From: Nitrospinota bacterium
Lineage (GTDB): Bacteria; JADFOP01
DNA: 34,003 nt
NCBI GenBank assembly: GCA_022562795.1
Contig: JADFOP010000020.1
Span: 1 to 34,003, forward strand
Direction: 5' to 3'
Translations under genes and position numbers: made by a program
In this document: piece by piece, positions 1 to 8,349 of the stretch
Layout: the number at the start of each line of letters is the position of its first letter
Position numbering within the stretch: position 1 is the first letter of the stretch
The notes under the pieces: generated by a model
What the model saw: only the letters and a program-made list of their open reading frames with translations
Database searches by the model: none
Told to the model about the DNA's origin: nothing

Positions 1-372
1 AACTCCAACGCCGAGACCGCCTACTGGATTGAGAACGGCTACGATGGGACTTTCATCATTCCCGATTTAGGCATCGATGTGGAAGGCGACCCGGGTATAT
101 CGGGCGGCTCGCTGAACGGGGCCATCAATTTGCGGCTCGGCGACCACGTGCTCTTTCCCGTCTTCGATCAGGTAACGGGAAACGGGGCCAACACCATCTA
201 TCATGTGGTGTCCCTGGTGGGGGGCATCATCGAGGGCTTTCGGCTAACAGGGAACATAGGCGAAAGAGAGCTCTTGATTGGTGTTACGGATTTCTCTGCC
301 ACGTGTATTATTTTGGGCGACGGGGACACCGAACTCAACTCCACCGTCTCCGCCCCCGTGCTGATCCAGTAA
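1..372 (+). CDS. TadG-like pilus assembly protein, C-terminal fragment
   Basis: The frame is open from the first base, so the start lies outside the window; about 123 residues are visible, ending at TAA. The visible part is rich in Gly, Ile, Val and Asn and looks like a beta-rich extracellular domain, including a segment reading LGDHVLFPVFDQVTGNG. This resembles the C-terminal end of TadG-related (Flp/Tad pilus) proteins, which sit in the envelope and help assemble type IVb pili. No other tad gene is visible because the window starts here. No transmembrane segment or vWA motif is in the visible part, so the family assignment is a resemblance only. A GTG at 79 is in frame but has no ribosome binding site, so it is not the start. 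Confidence 0.5.
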   Translation, partial: NSNAETAYWIENGYDGTFIIPDLGIDVEGDPGISGGSLNGAINLRLGDHVLFPVFDQVTGNGANTIYHVVSLVGGIIEGFRLTGNIGERELLIGVTDFSATCIILGDGDTELNSTVSAPVLIQ

Positions 373-569
373 CCCCCCCCTTTATCCTTCCCCTCGGTTT
401 AACGAGACATGGGGTTTGGCGGAGGTGCACGCGGGCAGATTGAGACTCCCATCCGGCCACCCGGCCGGGCCGCCTTGACATCCCACCCCTTGTAGAAACC
501 AGGCCGAAATCCTCTTACGGGGACGATCGACGCACCCACTCCACCGCGCCGATGCGCTATACTAGAGCG

Positions 570-1556
570 ATGAGGCGCACGAGCCCCCTCAGCCTTGGGA
601 CGGCTGTGGCCGTTTCGGTATGCCTGGCTGTGTCGGCTGCGTCGGGCGTCGAGGAGGCACCTATGACCGCACCTGAACAGGCCAGCGCGACCATCGCCGA
701 GAACGGTCGGGCTATCGTAAGGCACCTGGCTGAGACCATCGGCCCCCGCAGCCTCTTGAACCCCACGTCCCTGGAGGAAGCGGCCCGCTACATAGAGGAG
801 CGCCTCGCCGAGCTCGGCTACGCCGTCGAGCGCCAGCCCTACGAAGCCCCCGGCGGACACACGGTTCGCAACCTCATCGTCGAGAAGGCGGGCCGTGGGA
901 AGCCGGACGAGATAATCCTCTTCGGGGCCCACTACGACACAGTCCCCTCGACACCCGGGGCCGACGACAACGCCTCCGGTGTGGCGGGTCTTCTCGAGCT
1001 CGCCCGCCTGCTGAAGGCTTACGAGAACCGGCGGACCATCCGGCTGGTGGCCTTCACCTGCGAGGAGCCGCCCTACTACCATAGCCGCTGGATGGGAAGC
1101 CGCGTCTACGCCAGGGAGGCCCGCAAGCGGGGAGACGACATCATCGCCATGGTGAGCATCGAGATGATAGGCTTTTTCGACGCCTCTATCTCCCAGACTT
1201 TCCCCGTCCCGTTCATGAGCTACTTCTATCCAAGTACAGCCGACTTCATCGGCGTCGTGGGAAATCTCTCTTCCCGCCGGCTGGTCACGGCGGTTAGGGA
1301 GGCTATGCGGCGAGGGGGGGCCATCGGGGTAGAGAGCATCACGGCCGTAAGCGTCGTGCCGGGCATTGATTTTTCCGACCACGCCTCTTTCTGGCGAGAG
1401 GACTATCGGGCGGTCATGGTCACCGACACCGCCTTCTACCGAAGCCCCCACTACCACGGCCCCTCGGACACTCCTGACACCCTCAACTACGAATCCTTCG
1501 CCGAGGTCGTAAGGGGCCTCTACCAGGCAATCTTAGAGCTTGACGAGGGGGAGTGA
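570..1556 (+). CDS. Secreted M28-family zinc aminopeptidase
   Basis: This is a predicted zinc exopeptidase of family M28, exported to the periplasm or beyond. I chose the ATG at 570 over an in-frame ATG at 552 because it gives a clean signal peptide (MRRTSP, hydrophobic core, AASG). Metal and catalytic motifs visible in the 328-residue product are GAHYDTV (His121, Asp123), ADDNASGVAG (Asp132/133, bridging metal), FTCEEPP (Glu165/166, general base) and, near the end, the HYHGPSDTPDTL block that supplies the last His ligand. The order and spacing are those of single-domain M28 peptidases. It stands alone, convergent with tlyA. The substrate is unknown; aminopeptidase activity is inferred from family. 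Confidence 0.88.
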   Translation: MRRTSPLSLGTAVAVSVCLAVSAASGVEEAPMTAPEQASATIAENGRAIVRHLAETIGPRSLLNPTSLEEAARYIEERLAELGYAVERQPYEAPGGHTVRNLIVEKAGRGKPDEIILFGAHYDTVPSTPGADDNASGVAGLLELARLLKAYENRRTIRLVAFTCEEPPYYHSRWMGSRVYAREARKRGDDIIAMVSIEMIGFFDASISQTFPVPFMSYFYPSTADFIGVVGNLSSRRLVTAVREAMRRGGAIGVESITAVSVVPGIDFSDHASFWREDYRAVMVTDTAFYRSPHYHGPSDTPDTLNYESFAEVVRGLYQAILELDEGE

Positions 1557-1619
1557 GGAGGGTCTCCCGGTGTAATGGGAGCGCTGCGGAGAGAGAATAG
1601 ACCAGGCGAGTCTCTGGCG

Positions 1620-2405
1620 TCACGATGCCACGACGGAGTCCACGGCGGCCTCCAGGTCCGGCAGTCCGGCGGCGGCCCCTTTTACGGCGTAGAGGAAGAA
1701 CTCCCGGTTTCCCTTCGGCCCTTTGAGGGGCGAGGCAATAAGGCCCGCCACCGTAAGCCCCAGGGCTTGGGCCGACTCGGCCACCTCCAGAATCACACGG
1801 CGGTGCTTGGCCCGATCCCGAACCACACCTCCCCTGCCCACCTCTCCGCGCCCCACCTCGAACTGGGGCTTGACGAGGCCAAGCAGCCATCCGCCCTCCT
1901 TGATGAGTGGCGCGAGGGGGGGGAATATTAGCCGAAGGGAGATGAAGGCCACATCGATAGTAGCCCCGTCGAGGGGTTCGGGGATGTGCTCGTCCGACAG
2001 GTAGCGGGCGTTGAGTTCCTCCAGGACGACCACCCGTGGGTCGGCCCTGAGAGCGGCGTCTATAAGACCTTTGCCCACATCTACTGCGTAGATTTTCCCT
2101 GCGCCGTGCTGCAATAGGCAGTCGGTGAAGCCACCCGTCGATGCGCCGAGGTCTGCGCAGACGGCCCCCTCAAGGGGGGGGTCGAAGGTGTCGAGGGCGG
2201 CCTTCAGCTTCTCGCCGCCGCGGGAGACGTAGGGGGGAATCTCTAGGAGGGCGATTTCGGCCTCGGCGGAGACGGCCTTGCCGGCCTTATCGACCACTGC
2301 GCCGTCAACGACGACCCGACCGGCGAGGATTAGGGCCTGGGCCCGGCTGCGTGTCGCCGCCAGGCCGCGCTCGATGAGGAGCTTATCCAGTCGAACCCCG
2401 GCCAT
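1620..2405 (-). CDS. tlyA: TlyA-type rRNA 2'-O-methyltransferase/hemolysin
   Basis: A 261-residue TlyA-family SAM-dependent RNA methyltransferase. Members methylate the 2'-O of cytidines in 16S/23S rRNA and were originally called hemolysins. The N-terminal S4 RNA-binding domain is visible (RLDKLLIERGLAATRSRAQ, residues 4-22). It is followed by an FtsJ-like Rossmann methyltransferase domain with motif I ADLGASTGGFTDCLL near residue 85 and the LVKPQFEVG segment carrying a catalytic Lys. The ATG at 2405 lies 23 bases inside the end of the upstream dxs-like gene, implying translational coupling. It is the last gene of the folD operon, the common position for tlyA in operons of this type. Confidence 0.9.
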   Translation of the reverse strand: MAGVRLDKLLIERGLAATRSRAQALILAGRVVVDGAVVDKAGKAVSAEAEIALLEIPPYVSRGGEKLKAALDTFDPPLEGAVCADLGASTGGFTDCLLQHGAGKIYAVDVGKGLIDAALRADPRVVVLEELNARYLSDEHIPEPLDGATIDVAFISLRLIFPPLAPLIKEGGWLLGLVKPQFEVGRGEVGRGGVVRDRAKHRRVILEVAESAQALGLTVAGLIASPLKGPKGNREFFLYAVKGAAAGLPDLEAAVDSVVAS

Positions 2406-4314
2406 GGCTCATCGGCAGGGGATGACGGGCCTCAAGGGCCTGCTGGACGCTGGCGGCAATTCCCTCGGCGTCAAGGCCGTACGTGCGCCGAAGGAGCTCC
2501 GGGGAGCCCTGTTCGATTAGGCGGTCGGGTAGCCCGATCCGGTGGACCTTCGTCTCGAAGAGCCGGGCGGTCTCCAGAACCTCCAGAACGGCGCTACCGA
2601 AACCACCTGCGAGGGCGTTCTCCTCGACGGTGACTAGGAAACCCACCTGGCGGGCCTGCTCGCAGAGCAGGGCGTTATCGATGGGCTTGATGAAGCGGGC
2701 GTTGACCACGGACGTCTCGATCCCCTCCTCGGCAAGTAGATCGGCCGCCTCGTAGGCCGACCAGACCGTGGAGCCGAAGGCCCAAATGGCCACGTGCCGG
2801 CCGGGCTTAAGCAGCTCGGCCTTGCCGACCTCGAGAGGCTGCAGCGCCTCGTCCCGCTCCTTCCCGAATCCAGCTCCTGAAGGAAAGCATATGGCAGTCG
2901 GGCCGGCCCGTTGGAGGGCCGTCTTGAGCATGGGGCCTAGCTCGCTCTCGTCCTTAGGGGCCATGAGCACCATGTTGGGCGCGAGCCGGAGATAAGAGAT
3001 GTCGAAGGCCCCGAGGCGGCTGGGGCCCCTTTCGCCCGACAGGCCAGCGCACTCGACGGCGAAGGTCACCGGGAGGCTCTGGAGGCAGACATCGTTGAGC
3101 ACCTGGTCGAAGCTCCGTTGGAGGGCGGTGGACGGGATGAGCACGACCGGCTTAAGGCCCTGGCAGGCCAGCCCCGCGGCGAAGGCCGCGGCGTGCTGCG
3201 TTGCGCGGCCCACGTCGTAGAAGCGATTCGGAAACCGCTTGGCGAAGGGCTTGAGCCCGCTCCGCTCCGTCATGCCTGCGGTCACGGCGACGATGGAAGG
3301 GTCCTCCTCGGCCAGCGCCACGAGGATTTCAGCGAAGTCCTCCGCGTAGGTGGGCTGGCCTGTCTTCGCCTTAGGCCGGCCCGATGCGGGATCGAAGGCT
3401 CCGACGGCATGATACACTCCGGGGTACTGCTCGCTGGGCCGGTAGCCCTTGCCCTTTCGCGTAACGACGTGGACGACGACAGCACGCTCCATAGCTCTGG
3501 CGGCCTCAAATGCTTGGGTTAGGTGCCGAATATTGTGACCCTTGATGGGCCCGAGATAAGCGAATCCCATTTCCCGAAAGCGCTTAGCCGGGCCAAGGAG
3601 ACCTCTTACGGCCTCCTCTAGGCGGGCCCCGACCGAGGAGACCGGCTCGCCCACGACGGGGACTACCCGTATTAGTCCAAGGACGCCGTTACGGAGCTTC
3701 GTATAGAGTCGGCCTGAGAGCATTCTACTCAGAAAGGCCGAGAAGGCTTCAATGAGGGAGGCTGGGGCGAACGCATTGTCGTTCAAGACGACAAGCATCT
3801 TCTTGCCGAGGCGGCCCGCGTGAGTTAGGCCTTCGACGGCGACCCCTGCCGTAATGGCGCCGTCGCCGATTATTGCGACCACATCGTGGTCATCGCCCTT
3901 TAGATCCCTGGCTTCAACGAACCCCACGCCCGCCGAGAGGGAGGTGGAGCCATGGCGCGCGTGGTAAAGGTCGTATGGGCTCTCCCGCCGCTGCCCGACC
4001 TCCGAGATACCCTGGTCCTGGTCCGGGGGTGCGAAGCGCTCCCGTTGGCCTGTGAGCAGCTTATGTGTGTATGTCTGATGGCCTCCATCCCATATGAACT
4101 TGTCGCGCGGCGCGCTGAAGACGGTGTGGAGTGCGATGGTGAGCTCCACGGCTGCGAGGTTGCTCGCGAGGTGCCCCCCCCTGGAGGCCACCGCCTCGAT
4201 GATGGATTTACGGACCTCGGCGGCGAGCGCCTTAAGCTGCTTCTCGGTAAGGTGCTTGAGGCTCTCAGGCCCTTGAATCGTGGAGAGAATGGGCCTCATC
4301 TCTAGCTTTTCCAC
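2383..4314 (-). CDS. Dxs-like ThDP enzyme lacking key catalytic residues
   Basis: This 643-residue protein is homologous over its full length to 1-deoxy-D-xylulose-5-phosphate synthase, the first enzyme of the MEP isoprenoid pathway. It sits in the usual dxs slot after a polyprenyl synthase. The ThDP/Mg motif GDGAITAG (150-157), His48 and the GGHQTYTHK block are kept. However, the canonical DVxIAEQHA motif reads DVGRATQHA: the glutamate that activates ThDP (Glu370 in E. coli) is Thr372, codon ACG at 3199-3201. The positions matching E. coli Tyr392, Arg420, Asp427, His431 and Arg478 are Pro394, Cys422, Arg429, Arg433 and Ser479. The NDNEMSIS segment is also altered. The frame is intact and full length, so this is a diverged enzyme rather than a pseudogene. 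DXP synthase activity is doubtful. The GTG start has GGAG five bases upstream; an ATG at 4299 is the alternative. Confidence 0.85.
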   Translation of the reverse strand: MEKLEMRPILSTIQGPESLKHLTEKQLKALAAEVRKSIIEAVASRGGHLASNLAAVELTIALHTVFSAPRDKFIWDGGHQTYTHKLLTGQRERFAPPDQDQGISEVGQRRESPYDLYHARHGSTSLSAGVGFVEARDLKGDDHDVVAIIGDGAITAGVAVEGLTHAGRLGKKMLVVLNDNAFAPASLIEAFSAFLSRMLSGRLYTKLRNGVLGLIRVVPVVGEPVSSVGARLEEAVRGLLGPAKRFREMGFAYLGPIKGHNIRHLTQAFEAARAMERAVVVHVVTRKGKGYRPSEQYPGVYHAVGAFDPASGRPKAKTGQPTYAEDFAEILVALAEEDPSIVAVTAGMTERSGLKPFAKRFPNRFYDVGRATQHAAAFAAGLACQGLKPVVLIPSTALQRSFDQVLNDVCLQSLPVTFAVECAGLSGERGPSRLGAFDISYLRLAPNMVLMAPKDESELGPMLKTALQRAGPTAICFPSGAGFGKERDEALQPLEVGKAELLKPGRHVAIWAFGSTVWSAYEAADLLAEEGIETSVVNARFIKPIDNALLCEQARQVGFLVTVEENALAGGFGSAVLEVLETARLFETKVHRIGLPDRLIEQGSPELLRRTYGLDAEGIAASVQQALEARHPLPMSHGRGSTG

Positions 4315-4329
4315 ATGAACTCCGTTTGC

Positions 4330-5226
4330 TTACCGTCGCCTCGCCACGACGAAGAGGGCCAGCTCCACCAGCAACTCCCCCCCGTCGCCAATCGGCTCCA
4401 AGGCTCCACAGGCGTCCTCGACCAATCGGTCTGCCTCTGCTCGCGAGGCCTCGAGGCCGTGGAGGGAAGGGTAGGTCGCTTTGGCGTGGGCCTCATCTCC
4501 CCCGGTGGCTTTTCCGAGGGTTGTCTCATCACCCACCACGTCGAGAATGTCGTCGACAATCTGGAAGGCAAGGCCTACCGACAGCCCATAACGGCCGAGC
4601 GCCTCGACGGCCTCAGGGTTCCCACCCCCCAGCAGGGCCCCTGTCACCGTGCTCGCGCGTATTAGAGCCGCCGTCTTGTCGGTGTGTATGGCGGTGAGGC
4701 CCGCCTCATCGATCTCGCGGCCCTCGGCCTCAAGGTCAGCCACCTGACCGCCGACCATGCCGGAGGCCCCGGCAGCCTCAGCCACGGTGCGTACGACATC
4801 CATCAGCACGGCTGGCTCCACCGGCCCCCCGTACAATACGGGGTCGCTCAAGAGCTTGAATGCGTAAGTCAAGAGGGCGTCACCGGCGAGGATTGCCATG
4901 GCCTCGCCGAAAACCATGTGGCTCGTGGGCCGGCCGCGCCGGACGTCGCCGTCGTCCATGGCGGGCAGGTCATCGTGGATGAGGCTGTAGGTGTGGATGC
5001 ACTCCAGGGCGCAGGCGGCCGGCAGGGCCTTTGCCTCCTCGCCGCCAACAGCCTCGGCCGCCGCCAGACAGAGAATGGACCGAAGACGCTTGCCGCCGGC
5101 AAAGAGGCTGTAGCGCATCGCCTCATGGAGGGTCGCCGGGGGTGCGTCGGCCGTGGGCAACCACTTATCCAGCGTCCGATCCACCACCTCCCGCTTTACT
5201 GCCAGATAGTCCTCAAGGTCTCTCAC
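4330..5226 (-). CDS. ispA: Polyprenyl diphosphate synthase (farnesyl/geranylgeranyl type)
   Basis: A 298-residue trans-isoprenyl diphosphate synthase that condenses IPP with allylic diphosphates in the cytoplasm. The first aspartate-rich motif is DDLPAMDDGDVRRGRP (Asp85, 86, 91, 92) and the second is FQIVDDILD (Asp225, 226, 229). The upstream GGKRLRS stretch binds IPP. The insertion of two residues (PA) within the first Asp motif is the bacterial FPP-synthase (type II) pattern, so a C15 or C20 product is likely; chain length cannot be read for certain. The GTG start at 5226 overlaps the TGA of xseB by four bases, and 15 bases separate its stop from the dxs-like start. Confidence 0.9.
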   Translation of the reverse strand: MRDLEDYLAVKREVVDRTLDKWLPTADAPPATLHEAMRYSLFAGGKRLRSILCLAAAEAVGGEEAKALPAACALECIHTYSLIHDDLPAMDDGDVRRGRPTSHMVFGEAMAILAGDALLTYAFKLLSDPVLYGGPVEPAVLMDVVRTVAEAAGASGMVGGQVADLEAEGREIDEAGLTAIHTDKTAALIRASTVTGALLGGGNPEAVEALGRYGLSVGLAFQIVDDILDVVGDETTLGKATGGDEAHAKATYPSLHGLEASRAEADRLVEDACGALEPIGDGGELLVELALFVVARRR

Positions 5227-5471
5227 GGCTTCGTTTCCTCTTCATCGGCCTCTGGCTCTGGAGGGTCGGCGGCGAAGAGGCCCTCGTGCTCCAGGGCGAG
5301 TAGCTCGATTTTCTGCTCGGCCTCCTGGAGCTTATCGGCGCAGAAGCGGGCCAGCTTGATACCTTCCTCGAATAGCTTGAGCGATTTCTCGAGGTCGATT
5401 TGGCCATCTTCAAGCTGCTCGACAATGGCCTCAAGCCTTTTGATTGCTTTCTCGAACTTCATCTCACTCAT
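5223..5471 (-). CDS. xseB: Exodeoxyribonuclease VII small subunit
   Basis: An 82-residue small subunit of exonuclease VII, a bidirectional single-strand DNA exonuclease made of one XseA and several XseB subunits. The conserved pattern is visible: FEKAIKRLEAIVEQLEDGQ followed by LEKSLKLFEEG and a second helix with LARFCADKLQEAEQKIELL. The tail after residue 65 is acidic and probably disordered. The ATG at 5471 overlaps the end of xseA by four bases (ATGA). The pairing with xseA and the length are typical. Confidence 0.93.
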   Translation of the reverse strand: MSEMKFEKAIKRLEAIVEQLEDGQIDLEKSLKLFEEGIKLARFCADKLQEAEQKIELLALEHEGLFAADPPEPEADEEETKP

Positions 5472-6835
5472 CGCTCTCTCCGGCCCCCGCGTGTCGCCTG
5501 CACCTCGGCCTCCACCTCCCCGTGGCGGAGCGTCACCAGCAAGCCGTCGCCCTCTTTAAGCTGGGCTGCGTCGGTCACGAGTCGTCGGTCAGGAAGCCTT
5601 CTGGCGATAGCGTAGCCTCGCTCCAGGACATTCAAGGGGCTTAGAGCATCGAGGCGCCCGGAAGCCACGCTTAGGCGGTGGCTAAATCGCTGGAGGCAGT
5701 CGCTGATGCGGGTACGCAGGAGACGGTGAGCCTCCACGGCCAGGTGGCGCCTCTCCTCGAGCGCGTAGTGGGGCGCAAGAAGGGCAAGCTCTCTTCCGAG
5801 GGCCCGGGCCACATTCTCGCATTCGGCAAGCTGGAGCCGCACTCCTCGGCCGAGCCTGGAGCGGAGCTCATCTAGGCGCTGGCCAGCTGGAGCAACGACG
5901 CCGTAAGGCGAGGCCAGGGGTCGACGGCGGCAAAGGGCGGCGAGCATTTGGGCCCGAACCGCCCGCTCTGTCTTCGCCGATGCCACGAGGCGTCGGGCGA
6001 GGAGGCGAAGGCGGCGCTCGAGATCGGACTTCATCTGGACGACGAGCTCGGCCGCGGCCGAGGGCGTGGGCGCTCTGACATCGGCCACGAAGTCGGCTAT
6101 GGTGTGGTCGATCTCGTGCCCCACGGCGCTGATGACAGGAACTTTTGAAGCCGCGATGGCCCGGGCCACGACTTCCTCGTTGAAGGCCCAGAGGTCCTCC
6201 AGGCTCCCCCCGCCGCGCGATACGATTAGCACATCGAGGCCCCCGCGCCTGTTGAGGGCCGCGAGGGCAGAGGCGATCTCTTGGGCCGCGCCCTCGCCCT
6301 GTACCCGCACCGGCGCCACCAGGAGGTGGACGTTTGCGAAGCGGCGCTGGATGACTGTTGTGATGTCGTGAAGAGCCGCTCCCGTCGGTGAGGTCACCAC
6401 GCCGATGGTCTGGGGCAGGTAGGGGAGCGGGCGCTTGCGGGCTGAATCAAAGAGCCCCTCGTCGGCGAGCCGCACCTTGAGCTGCTCAAATGCCTGTTGG
6501 AGGAGTCCAAGGCCCAGGGGCTCCATGTATCCGACGACGAGCTGATAGTCGCCCCTCGGTTCGTATACGGTGAGCTGGCCCCTAACCAGCACCTTGAGGC
6601 CGTCTTCGGGCTCGCACCGCAAGCCCCCCTCCTGGTACTTGAAGACCACGCACCTGAGCTGGGCCTCGGAGTCCTTCAGGGTGAAGTAACGGTGGCCTGA
6701 GGCGGGGGCGCGTAGGTTGGATATCTCACCCTCGACCCAGAGGTCTGAAAAGCGGTCCTCCAGCAGATCCCGCACCTCGCGGGTCAAGTCGGCGACTGTA
6801 TATACCCGGCGCTCCGGGGCGGCGATGGCGTTCAT
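5468..6835 (-). CDS. xseA: Exodeoxyribonuclease VII large subunit
   Basis: A 455-residue catalytic subunit of exonuclease VII, which degrades single-stranded DNA and acts in repair. An N-terminal OB fold is visible ([15 protein letters not shown] through [13 protein letters not shown], then GHRYFTLKD). The catalytic core contains [13 protein letters not shown] and [17 protein letters not shown], followed by [29 protein letters not shown], all hallmarks of XseA. A long coiled-coil region and a C-terminal segment ([12 protein letters not shown]) follow. The frame extends upstream to 7024 but only as arginine-rich antisense of folD. I place the start at the ATG at 6835, which overlaps the folD stop by four bases. 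Confidence 0.93.
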   Translation of the reverse strand: MNAIAAPERRVYTVADLTREVRDLLEDRFSDLWVEGEISNLRAPASGHRYFTLKDSEAQLRCVVFKYQEGGLRCEPEDGLKVLVRGQLTVYEPRGDYQLVVGYMEPLGLGLLQQAFEQLKVRLADEGLFDSARKRPLPYLPQTIGVVTSPTGAALHDITTVIQRRFANVHLLVAPVRVQGEGAAQEIASALAALNRRGGLDVLIVSRGGGSLEDLWAFNEEVVARAIAASKVPVISAVGHEIDHTIADFVADVRAPTPSAAAELVVQMKSDLERRLRLLARRLVASAKTERAVRAQMLAALCRRRPLASPYGVVAPAGQRLDELRSRLGRGVRLQLAECENVARALGRELALLAPHYALEERRHLAVEAHRLLRTRISDCLQRFSHRLSVASGRLDALSPLNVLERGYAIARRLPDRRLVTDAAQLKEGDGLLVTLRHGEVEAEVQATRGGRRER

Positions 6836-7698
6836 GACGGGCTTCCGCTCGCCCCTTGGAGCCGGCACGCGGTGAGGGTATTTTTCAGCAGCATGGCGAC
6901 CGTCATTGGGCCGACGCCGCCTGGCACCGGGGTGATGGCCCCTGCGACGGCTGCGGCGGCCTCGAAGTCGACATCGCCGACGAGCTTCTCCCCCACCCGG
7001 TTGATGCCGACGTCGATGACACATGCACCGGGCTTTACCATCTCGCCCGTTACGACCGCTGGCCTCCCCGCCGCAGCTATCAGGATGTCGGCGCGGCGTG
7101 CGGTGGCCGCCAGGTCGCGCGTGCGGGTGTGACAGATGGTCACCGTGGCGTGGCGGTGTAGCAGGAGCAGGGCGAGGGGCTTGCCGACGATCGCGCTCCG
7201 GCCGATCACCACAGCCTCGGCACCCTCGATGGGGATGTCGGTGCGGTCAAGGAGCTCTATAATCCCCGCTGGAGTGCAGGGGAGCAGCTCCGCCTTACCG
7301 GCTACCAGCCGGCTGATATTCATTGGGTGGAAGCCGTCCACGTCCTTGGCGGGATCGACGGCCGCGAGGACCGCCTCCTCATCTAGCCGGTCAGGCAGAG
7401 GGAGCTGTACGAGGATGCCGTGGACTTCGGGGTTCTTGCTCAACTCCTCGATGATGGCAAGGAGCTTGTCTTGGCTTACGGAGGCCGGTAGCTCATAGGG
7501 GAAGGAGGCGATGCCGACCTCGGCGCAGGCCCGCTGTTTGGTCTTGACGTAGATTTGACTGGCGGGGTTATCTCCAACGAGCACCGTGGCGAGGCCGGGC
7601 TCCGCGCCCCGGGCCGCCCGGAGTGAGGCGACCTCGGCTTTCAGCTCCTCGCGGATGGCCTGGGCGATGGCTTTGCCGTCGATGATGGTGGCTGTCAT
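6832..7698 (-). CDS. folD: Methylenetetrahydrofolate dehydrogenase/cyclohydrolase
   Basis: A 288-residue bifunctional FolD. It oxidises 5,10-methylene-THF with NADP and hydrolyses the methenyl product to 10-formyl-THF, supplying purine and formyl-Met synthesis. The substrate-site YVKTK motif (Tyr50, catalytic Lys54), the [10 protein letters not shown] signature and the Rossmann segment [16 protein letters not shown] are visible, as is the closing [18 protein letters not shown]. It is the first gene of a six-gene minus-strand operon driven by the promoter at 7739-7767. The ATG at 7698 has no strong Shine-Dalgarno sequence and the predicted leader is short. Confidence 0.94.
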   Translation of the reverse strand: MTATIIDGKAIAQAIREELKAEVASLRAARGAEPGLATVLVGDNPASQIYVKTKQRACAEVGIASFPYELPASVSQDKLLAIIEELSKNPEVHGILVQLPLPDRLDEEAVLAAVDPAKDVDGFHPMNISRLVAGKAELLPCTPAGIIELLDRTDIPIEGAEAVVIGRSAIVGKPLALLLLHRHATVTICHTRTRDLAATARRADILIAAAGRPAVVTGEMVKPGACVIDVGINRVGEKLVGDVDFEAAAAVAGAITPVPGGVGPMTVAMLLKNTLTACRLQGASGSPS

Positions 7699-7738
7699 GG
7701 ATTCAATCCGAAAGTGGAAGGAAGTTGGAGAACGCCAT

Positions 7739-7767
7739 ATGATACGGGGCCTTCGGCCTCAAGTCAA
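7739..7767 (-). promoter_or_regulatory. Promoter of the folD-xseAB-ispA-dxs-tlyA operon
   Basis: On the minus strand TTGACT (7767-7762) and TATCAT (7744-7739) are separated by exactly 17 bases, a good match to a sigma70-type promoter. Transcription would begin near 7732, giving a leader of about 33 bases before folD. It is back to back with the Nudix promoter. Confidence 0.65.
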
Positions 7768-7782
7768 GGCGAGGGCAGAGGC

Positions 7783-7811
7783 TAGACACCGCCGGTTTGG
7801 AACTCTATACT
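7783..7811 (+). promoter_or_regulatory. Promoter of the Nudix/TMTC-like gene pair
   Basis: TAGACA (7783-7788) and TATACT (7806-7811) are spaced by 17 bases, with the AGGAG ribosome binding site at 7829-7833 downstream. It diverges from the folD promoter in the same short intergenic region. Confidence 0.6.
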
Positions 7812-7842
7812 AGGCTTCGTCCCTGCCCAGGAGAATGCCCCC

Positions 7843-8340
7843 GTGAGCTACGAGCCCACCAAGGACGAGCCGGTGAGCCAGGGCGCCTCTAGCAAGATGG
7901 CTCCCTGCCCCAACTGCGGCCAGCCCGTTACCACCTACCGAAACCCCGTCCCCACGGTGGACATCATCATTGAGTGCGAGACCCCCGGCGGCGAGCGCGG
8001 CATCATCCTCATCGAGCGTGTGAACGAGCCTAAGGGCTGGGCCATCCCGGGAGGCTATGTGGATTACGGCGAGACCTTCGAGGAGGCGGCCAAGCGGGAG
8101 GCCCTAGAGGAGACGGGTCTCGATGTGGAGCTCGTGCGCCAGTTCCACGCCTATTCCGACCCCAGGCGCGATCCGCGCCAGCACAACGTAAGCGTGGTCT
8201 TCGTCGCCCGCGCCACCGGCACCCCCCGCGCAGGCAGCGACGCTGGGCAGGTAGGGCTCTTCACCCAAGAGACCCTCCCCGAGGAGATAGCCTTCGACCA
8301 CTCCGCCATCCTCGCCGACTACTATGCCGCCCGATACTGA
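7843..8340 (+). CDS. Nudix hydrolase with N-terminal zinc-ribbon-like CPNC
   Basis: A 165-residue Nudix-family pyrophosphohydrolase. The Nudix box is complete: [26 protein letters not shown], giving the GX5EX7REUXEEXGU pattern that binds metal and cleaves nucleoside diphosphate-X compounds. Before it is a CPNC near residue 22 followed by [10 protein letters not shown], an N-terminal layout seen in ADP-ribose pyrophosphatase-like and NADH-pyrophosphatase-like members. The substrate is not deducible, though ADP-ribose is a fair guess. The GTG at 7843 follows AGGAG by nine bases. A four-codon ATG-CCC-CCG-TGA reading frame at 7835 overlaps this start, but it sits too close to the Shine-Dalgarno sequence to be used efficiently. 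Confidence 0.85.
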   Translation: MSYEPTKDEPVSQGASSKMAPCPNCGQPVTTYRNPVPTVDIIIECETPGGERGIILIERVNEPKGWAIPGGYVDYGETFEEAAKREALEETGLDVELVRQFHAYSDPRRDPRQHNVSVVFVARATGTPRAGSDAGQVGLFTQETLPEEIAFDHSAILADYYAARY

Positions 8341-8349
8341 GAACCCACG

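Noticed and set aside
399-1457. A 352-codon frame antisense to the M28 peptidase
   Set aside because: It lacks recognisable domains and a ribosome binding site. The opposite strand encodes a clear M28 peptidase with all its motifs. Long antisense frames are expected in high-GC DNA.
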